The notes under the pieces are model-generated. The model was not told where the DNA came from. It saw only the letters and a list, made by a program, of their open reading frames with translations, and searched no databases. Of a stretch of 9,589 nt of DNA, positions 6,462 to 9,589 are shown piece after piece (the first letter of the stretch is position 1; each line of letters begins with the position of its first letter). The translations under genes were made by a program, and so were the position numbers. Origin of the DNA: an archaeon (lineage in GTDB: Archaea; Altiarchaeota; Altiarchaeia; IMC4; QMZM01); assembly GCA_029933895.1 (NCBI GenBank), contig JAOZNG010000039.1:1-9589 (forward strand). The letters run 5' to 3'.

Positions 6462-6470
6462 TAATAATAT
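6462..6470 (-). promoter_or_regulatory. Candidate TATA box of aIF5A
   Basis: On the minus strand the sequence ATATTATTA is centred about 28 bases before the aIF5A start codon, consistent with a leaderless transcript. Neighbouring AT-rich words (for example TTTATTAT, closer to the ATG) make the exact box uncertain. It lies in a 184-base divergent region shared with the dCMP deaminase promoter. Confidence 0.4.
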
Positions 6471-6592
6471 GAATAGAGAATAAAATAAGTCCGATAAATT
6501 GCTCCCACAGGCAGGGCTTGATTCAGAGAAGGGGATATGCAGCGGTTCCCTTGCTTATAATCCTCAGGCGGTGCTGGATGAGAGAGTTTCTT

Positions 6593-6600
6593 CTTTTAAT
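6593..6600 (+). promoter_or_regulatory. Candidate TATA box of the dCMP deaminase gene
   Basis: CTTTTAAT is centred about 26 bases before the ATG at 6623, and no ribosome-binding site is seen, so a leaderless transcript is plausible. A second good match, CTTATAAT at 6554-6561, would instead give a leader of roughly 40 bases. The two cannot be told apart from sequence alone. Confidence 0.4.
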
Positions 6601-6622
6601 CAGGGAATCGAATATTATCTCT

Positions 6623-7102
6623 ATGCCCGATACAAGACCATCCTGGGATGTTTATTTCTCGGAGATCGCAAGGAGGGTTGCGGCACGCTCAACCTGTACA
6701 AAAAGGAGGATTGGGGCAGTCATAGTTAACAGAAAACATGAGATAGTGGCTACAGGATATAATGGTGTGGTCAGGGGAGCCCCTCACTGCATAGATATTG
6801 GCTGCATCAAAGAAGAAAAAAACATAGCAAGCGGTACGGGACATGAGATATGTCCTGCTGTTCATGCGGAACAGAATGCCCTGATCCAGGCAGGTAGAAA
6901 CAGTCTGAACTGCACATTATATGTCAACGCCTTTCCCTGCAAGATTTGTGCGAGATTAATAATTAATGCTGGAATCACAAAGGTTGTGACCAGTGGAGAG
7001 TACACCGATAGAGAGGGGCTGGATATACTGAAGAATGCCGGGGTCGCCATCATCCATGTGGAGCTAGGGGACGGGAATGATGTTGTTGAAAGCGTGGAAT
7101 AA
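6623..7102 (+). CDS. Deoxycytidylate (dCMP) deaminase, zinc-dependent
   Basis: The 159-residue protein converts dCMP to dUMP, the substrate of thymidylate synthase. The family start RPSWDVYFSEIARRVAARSTC (5-25) is followed by RRIGAVIVN (28-36) and TGYNG (44-48). The zinc site is complete: His81-Ala-Glu83 and Pro105-Cys106-x2-Cys109, where His81, Cys106 and Cys109 hold zinc and Glu83 is the proton shuttle. The loop GAPHCIDIGC (52-61) and the insert before CPAVHAEQNA also match dCMP deaminases (ComEB type). I choose ATG 6623 because family members start only a few residues before the RPSWD motif. An earlier in-frame ATG at 6518 would add 35 residues unlike the family. The gene stands alone: aIF5A is divergent upstream and the ACT gene follows 117 bases downstream with its own promoter signals. 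Cytidine deaminase is less likely given the N-terminal motifs. Confidence 0.93.
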   Translation: MPDTRPSWDVYFSEIARRVAARSTCTKRRIGAVIVNRKHEIVATGYNGVVRGAPHCIDIGCIKEEKNIASGTGHEICPAVHAEQNALIQAGRNSLNCTLYVNAFPCKICARLIINAGITKVVTSGEYTDREGLDILKNAGVAIIHVELGDGNDVVESVE

Positions 7103-7142
7103 AGACACCAGAACAGCAAACACTTAAATAAAATACCTGATT

Positions 7143-7161
7143 ATTTGGTAATTTACCTAAT
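7143..7161. promoter_or_regulatory. Dyad operator candidate upstream of the ACT-hom unit
   Basis: The sequence reads ATT-x-GGTAA-x-TTACC-x-AAT, a 19-base interrupted palindrome in which all eight arm pairs match. It lies 29-47 bases before the TATA-like box at 7190-7198. TACC boxes start at 7134, 7154 and 7174, exactly 20 bases apart, and the first two share TACCT-ATTATT. The third overlaps the palindrome CCATATGG (7176-7183). This arrangement suggests binding sites for a dimeric regulator on one face of the helix. The region is AT-rich, and the regulator is unknown. Confidence 0.45.
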
Positions 7162-7189
7162 TATTCGTTAAAATACCATATGGATGTTA

Positions 7190-7198
7190 TTCTTTAAC
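7190..7198 (+). promoter_or_regulatory. Candidate TATA box of the ACT-hom unit
   Basis: TTCTTTAAC is centred about 26 bases before the ATG at 7220. This spacing supports 7220 rather than the upstream in-frame ATG at 7184 as the start, because 7184 would lie before the predicted transcription start. Confidence 0.4.
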
Positions 7199-7219
7199 TC
7201 CCACTCCCTATTCTTAGAT

Positions 7220-7714
7220 ATGAAAGTTGAGATGGAGATAGGTCTAAAGGATGTGCCAGGCAGCCTTCTCAGGTCACTTGAGCCCATCTCAAAACACGGA
7301 GGCAACATCCTCAGCGTGCTACACCACAGAGGTGAAGCCGAGCTGGTGAAGGTGAAAATAGTCTTCGAGATAAAAGACCAGAAAAGCCTGGAACTGATAC
7401 AGAAATCCCTGAGAGAGAAAAGAATAAACATGTCAGAGATCTTTGTTGAGGGCAGGAGATACTATGAAAAAAAAACCATCTCCTTCATATTAATAGGTCA
7501 CGTAATAGATTCAGACATAAGAGATACCATAGACAGAATAAACAGGATAGGCTGCGTCTCGGACGTGGACGTAGTGATGCCCGACCCCAGAGAGAAATCA
7601 TCTGTCCTGATGAAGGCGGATGTAGATAACGGGAGCCTGGATAAAGCAGTTACCGTAATAGAAAAACTATGCAAGGAAAAGAATCTGGTGTTTGTTCATT
7701 CACTAGAGCAATGA
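7220..7714 (+). CDS. ACT-domain regulatory protein linked to homoserine dehydrogenase
   Basis: The 164-residue protein appears to have two ACT-like modules. The first (about 1-77) starts VEMEIGLKDVPGSLLRSLEPISKHGGNI, the beta-loop-helix with the DVPG turn (Gly14) where ACT domains bind amino acids, and ends VKIVFEI then a helix. The second (about 86-162) has ISFILIGHVIDSDIRDTIDRIN, then VSDVDVVMPD and VLMKADV, matching the same beta-alpha-beta-beta-alpha-beta order. No catalytic domain is present. Its stop overlaps the start of homoserine dehydrogenase as ATGA (7711-7714), so the two are translationally coupled. Many bacterial homoserine dehydrogenases carry a C-terminal ACT domain, and here the enzyme lacks it. 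I infer that this protein is the separate regulatory subunit or sensor, perhaps for threonine. The start at 7220 fits the ACT fold and the TATA spacing; ATG 7184 would add 12 residues. Confidence 0.8.
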   Translation: MKVEMEIGLKDVPGSLLRSLEPISKHGGNILSVLHHRGEAELVKVKIVFEIKDQKSLELIQKSLREKRINMSEIFVEGRRYYEKKTISFILIGHVIDSDIRDTIDRINRIGCVSDVDVVMPDPREKSSVLMKADVDNGSLDKAVTVIEKLCKEKNLVFVHSLEQ

Positions 7715-8712
7715 AAAAAATAAAGCTTGTTGTTGTGGGATTTGGAGTGATTGGTAGAGGTGTTATAGAGATACTCCTGGGAAAAAAAGAGTTCCTCAGA
7801 GACATGGGATTAGACCTTGATGTGGTTGCCTTATGCGAGATAGATGGTAGTGTAGTCTCTGGAGACGGGGTTGATTTAGGGAATGCCCTGGAGCTTGCGG
7901 GCAAGGGGGAACTAAATAAACACAAGCAGTGGAGCAACAGGAAGAGCATGGATGTCCTGGAGGAGGTTGAAGCAGATATTGTTCTAGAGCTGACCCCGGG
8001 AGACATAAAAAAAGGAGAGCCGGGATACGGTCACATAAAGAATTCCCTGAAGAAAGGGATGCATGTGGTTACATCCAACAAGCCCCCAATAGCATTACAT
8101 TACAGGGAACTACATGAGCTGGCAGGAAAGAAAAATCTGGAACTACGGTATGAAGCCGCTGTTGGAGGAGCTATCCCGATACTGAACCTCCACAGGAAAT
8201 GCCTGCAGATTAATGAAATAAAATCTGTTTACGGCGTACTTAACGGGACCACAAACTATGTCCTGAGCAAGATGGTGGAGGACGGCCTAAGCCTAGAGAA
8301 TGCATTAAATGAAGCTAAAGAGCTTGGTATAGCAGAACAGGACCCGTCATACGACATCGACGGAGTGGATACCGCATTAAAGGTGGTTATATTAGCTAAT
8401 TCCATGCTGGACATGAACGTTGACTTCAGAGACATCAGGATTCAGGGCATACGGGATATAACCCTAGAAGCAGTGGAGTTGGCGAAGAAACACGGATACG
8501 TTATTAAACTAATAGGGGATGTAAGCCGTATGGAGGTTTCACCTCGGCTTATACCCGTAGACCATCCCCTGAATGTATCAGACAGCCTTAATGCTGTCAT
8601 GATAGACTCAGATGTTGCCGGGGAACTGATCCTCGTAGGACATGGTGCAGGCGCCAGGGAAACCAGCAGCTCGATATATTCCGACATTATCGACATCGCA
8701 GCAGGGATATAA
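7711..8712 (+). CDS. hom: Homoserine dehydrogenase
   Basis: The 333-residue enzyme reduces aspartate-4-semialdehyde to homoserine with NAD(P)H, the branch step towards threonine and methionine. The N-terminal Rossmann domain has VVVGFGVIGRGV, with Gly10, Gly12 and Gly15. VVTSNKPPIA (119-128) is the conserved T-x-NK motif, and YEAAVGGAIPILN (147-159) and YGVLNGTTNYVLSKM (174-188) follow. The catalytic segment EQDPSYDIDGVDTALK (209-224) supplies Glu209, Asp220 and Lys224, matching the substrate and proton-transfer residues of the family. The protein ends soon after the substrate-binding domain, so it is the short form without a C-terminal ACT domain. The start is ATG 7711, which overlaps the ACT gene's TGA; MKKIKLVVVGFG is the usual beginning. 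An upstream in-frame ATG (7669) lies inside the ACT gene and would add 14 residues. The 3' end converges on L15e across an 87-base gap. Confidence 0.95.
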   Translation: MKKIKLVVVGFGVIGRGVIEILLGKKEFLRDMGLDLDVVALCEIDGSVVSGDGVDLGNALELAGKGELNKHKQWSNRKSMDVLEEVEADIVLELTPGDIKKGEPGYGHIKNSLKKGMHVVTSNKPPIALHYRELHELAGKKNLELRYEAAVGGAIPILNLHRKCLQINEIKSVYGVLNGTTNYVLSKMVEDGLSLENALNEAKELGIAEQDPSYDIDGVDTALKVVILANSMLDMNVDFRDIRIQGIRDITLEAVELAKKHGYVIKLIGDVSRMEVSPRLIPVDHPLNVSDSLNAVMIDSDVAGELILVGHGAGARETSSSIYSDIIDIAAGI

Positions 8713-8738
8713 CACTCCGCCACCATGATACTACCACA

Positions 8739-8757
8739 TCCACATGACCCGTGTGGA
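8739..8757. terminator. Hairpin between hom and L15e
   Basis: TCCACATG and CGTGTGGA pair over eight positions (one G-T wobble on the plus strand) around an ACC loop. The hairpin lies in the 87-base gap between convergent genes. A competing pairing, CACTCC (8713-8718) with GGAGTG (8755-8760), is also possible. No long T-run follows on either strand, and archaeal termination relies mainly on T-runs, so this may only define or protect RNA 3' ends. Confidence 0.35.
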
Positions 8758-8799
8758 GTGCTGTAAAACCAGATATTAAAACATAAAGCATCAAGGGGA

Positions 8800-9405
8800 T
8801 TACTTCAGTTTCCTGTTCCTGGCTCTTAAACTGGGTCTGGCTTTCTCAGCTCCAATGCCTTTCCGGGTGAGGGCTCTACCTTTCTTACCTGAGGGAGTCA
8901 AGCCCCTGTAGACCCGGCTCCGGTGTTTCCTGCTGCATATCCAGTTAATCTCGCTGTCTCTCACTATAACAGGGTGATTTGGATCCACCAATACCACCTC
9001 ATACCATTTATACTGTCCATCTTCCCACAGCCAGTAAGATCCCAACACCTCCAGGTTGGTGAAGCGCTTCTGTGCTCTCTCCTCAGCAATCCTCTGCTTG
9101 CTCTTCCCGGACGTGATCTTTAACTGCCCAGCCCTCTTCGGCCTCCTGCCCTTTCTAGGCCTGGCTCTCCCCGTGATACCCTTCTTTATTCTCACCCTGG
9201 AGACAGTGAACCCCTGCTTGGCTTTATAGCCATACCGCCTGGCCCTGTCGATTCTGGTAGGCTTATCAACCCGCACCACAGAGCGACCTCTCCTCCACCG
9301 CTTCTTTCGCTCAATAAACAACTTCCTCAACTCCGGATGCTCAGGGCTGGAGTACCTTCCACTGATGCCCTTATATAGCCCGCTGATGTATTTATGATAA
9401 CCCAT
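8800..9405 (-). CDS. rpl15e: Large-subunit ribosomal protein L15e (eL15)
   Basis: The 201-residue, strongly basic protein matches archaeal and eukaryotic L15e throughout, a little longer than usual at about the N-terminus. Clear family blocks are VVRVDKPTRIDRARRYGYKAKQ (43-64), RPRKGRRPKRAG (82-93), IAEERAQKRFTNLEVLGSYWLWEDGQYKWYEVVLVDPNHP (106-145), INWICSRKHRSRVYRGLTPSGKKGR (153-177) and the end GAEKARPSLRARNRKLK. It belongs to the large ribosomal subunit and has no bacterial counterpart, so it fixes the window as archaeal. The ATG at 9405 lies before MGYHKYISGLYKG, which fits the family N-terminus. TATATAT-like words lie upstream in a 109-base divergent region shared with the next gene. 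It is not in one of the large ribosomal-protein operons, which is common for L15e. Confidence 0.97.
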   Translation of the reverse strand: MGYHKYISGLYKGISGRYSSPEHPELRKLFIERKKRWRRGRSVVRVDKPTRIDRARRYGYKAKQGFTVSRVRIKKGITGRARPRKGRRPKRAGQLKITSGKSKQRIAEERAQKRFTNLEVLGSYWLWEDGQYKWYEVVLVDPNHPVIVRDSEINWICSRKHRSRVYRGLTPSGKKGRALTRKGIGAEKARPSLRARNRKLK

Positions 9406-9432
9406 CTTCCATGAAACAGGGATATATTGATG

Positions 9433-9440
9433 ATATATTG
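9433..9440 (-). promoter_or_regulatory. Candidate TATA box of L15e
   Basis: On the minus strand CAATATAT is centred about 31 bases before the L15e ATG. A second copy of AATATATC lies about ten bases closer (near 9422-9429), so the region holds two similar words in a row. Spacing favours the farther one, giving an mRNA that begins close to the start codon. Confidence 0.35.
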
Positions 9441-9484
9441 ATTTAATTAGTCTAAATATTTATTATTTTATCAATAAAAAGCAT

Positions 9485-9510
9485 CTGTTTAGGTGAACTG
9501 TTTAGGTGAA
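9485..9510 (+). repeat. Perfect tandem duplication of 13 bases carrying a ribosome-binding site
   Basis: CTGTTTAGGTGAA occurs twice with no gap (9485-9497 and 9498-9510). Each copy holds AGGTGA, a strong Shine-Dalgarno sequence. Only the second copy is at working distance from the GTG at 9515. It looks like a recent small duplication. Confidence 0.85.
9504..9509 (+). promoter_or_regulatory. Ribosome-binding site of the gene starting at 9515
   Basis: AGGTGA lies 5 bases before GTG 9515. It decides the start: the overlapping ATG at 9513 reads Met-Cys-Pro-stop, so GTG must be used. This is the clearest Shine-Dalgarno sequence in the window, in contrast to the seemingly leaderless genes elsewhere. 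Confidence 0.7.
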
Positions 9511-9514
9511 TAAT

Positions 9515-9589
9515 GTGCCCATAAAGAAACTGCTGAAGTGGTTTAAGGACATATTCGGGAAGAAAAAGGAGATAAGGATTGGATTCTAT
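9515..9589 (+). CDS. N-terminus of a probable Era-like GTP-binding protein (cut by window end)
   Basis: Twenty-five codons are visible, from GTG 9515 to the window edge: a basic amphipathic start (MPIKKLLKWFKDIFGKKK) and then EIRIGFY. Archaeal Era-like GTPases that I know begin with a basic amphipathic helix of this sort, then a strand leading into a P-loop of the form GPPNAGKT. The visible strand IRIGFY would lead straight into such a loop. The P-loop itself lies beyond the window, so this call is inference from the N-terminal pattern. The gene is divergent from L15e and starts after a strong ribosome-binding site. Confidence 0.45.
   Translation, partial: MPIKKLLKWFKDIFGKKKEIRIGFY

Noticed and set aside
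6482..6622. Possible tRNA or box C/D RNA between aIF5A and dCMP deaminase
   Set aside because: I found no cloverleaf with a T-arm GGTTCGA-type motif and no proper C (RTGATGA) and D (CTGA) box pair. Only short weak stems are present.
6499..6729. A 76-codon plus-strand open frame overlapping the dCMP deaminase start
   Set aside because: It overlaps the deaminase's conserved N-terminus in another frame, and no family pattern is visible.

Overview
The window is archaeal. It carries an archaeal/eukaryotic-type ribosomal protein L15e, a hypusine-type translation factor aIF5A, a geranylgeranyl reductase of the ether-lipid pathway with its own ferredoxin, and a GlmU-like sugar-1-phosphate nucleotidyltransferase of the archaeal type. 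TATA-like boxes lie about 26-31 bases upstream of five start codons, which suggests many leaderless or short-leader transcripts. The gene mix looks euryarchaeal in the broad sense. I cannot name a lineage from sequence alone.

Layout. At 1-388 is the C-terminal end of an RCK/TrkA-N protein, probably a Kef-type cation:proton antiporter. From 432 to 2044 runs a tight plus-strand unit: a two-cluster ferredoxin, geranylgeranyl reductase (1-base stop/start overlap) and a small GatC-like protein. After a 211-base gap come the GlmU-like enzyme (2256-3482) and, 3 bases later, a secreted or membrane protein with a BofA-like C-terminus (3486-3980). The minus strand then carries aIF5A (6052-6438) followed by a large predicted surface protein (3909-6041): signal peptide, beta-propeller, five helical repeats and one C-terminal membrane anchor. 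Its 3' end overlaps the BofA-like gene by 72 bases, convergently and codon-on-codon.

The right part has a dCMP deaminase (6623-7102), an ACT-domain regulator coupled by ATGA to homoserine dehydrogenase (7220-8712), convergent L15e (8800-9405), and the start of what is probably an Era-like GTPase (from 9515).

How the genes work together: ferredoxin and reductase saturate the isoprenoid chains of membrane lipids. The GlmU-like enzyme makes nucleotide-activated amino sugars for surface polymers or glycans. The ACT protein probably senses an amino acid for the aspartate-family enzyme beside it. Most of the window is housekeeping. The least explained items are the propeller/helical-repeat surface protein, its codon-aligned overlap with the BofA-like gene, and a dyad with three boxes at exact 20-base spacing before the ACT-hom unit. 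I found no CRISPR array, insertion sequence, tRNA or rRNA. No stretch longer than 300 bases lacks a gene.
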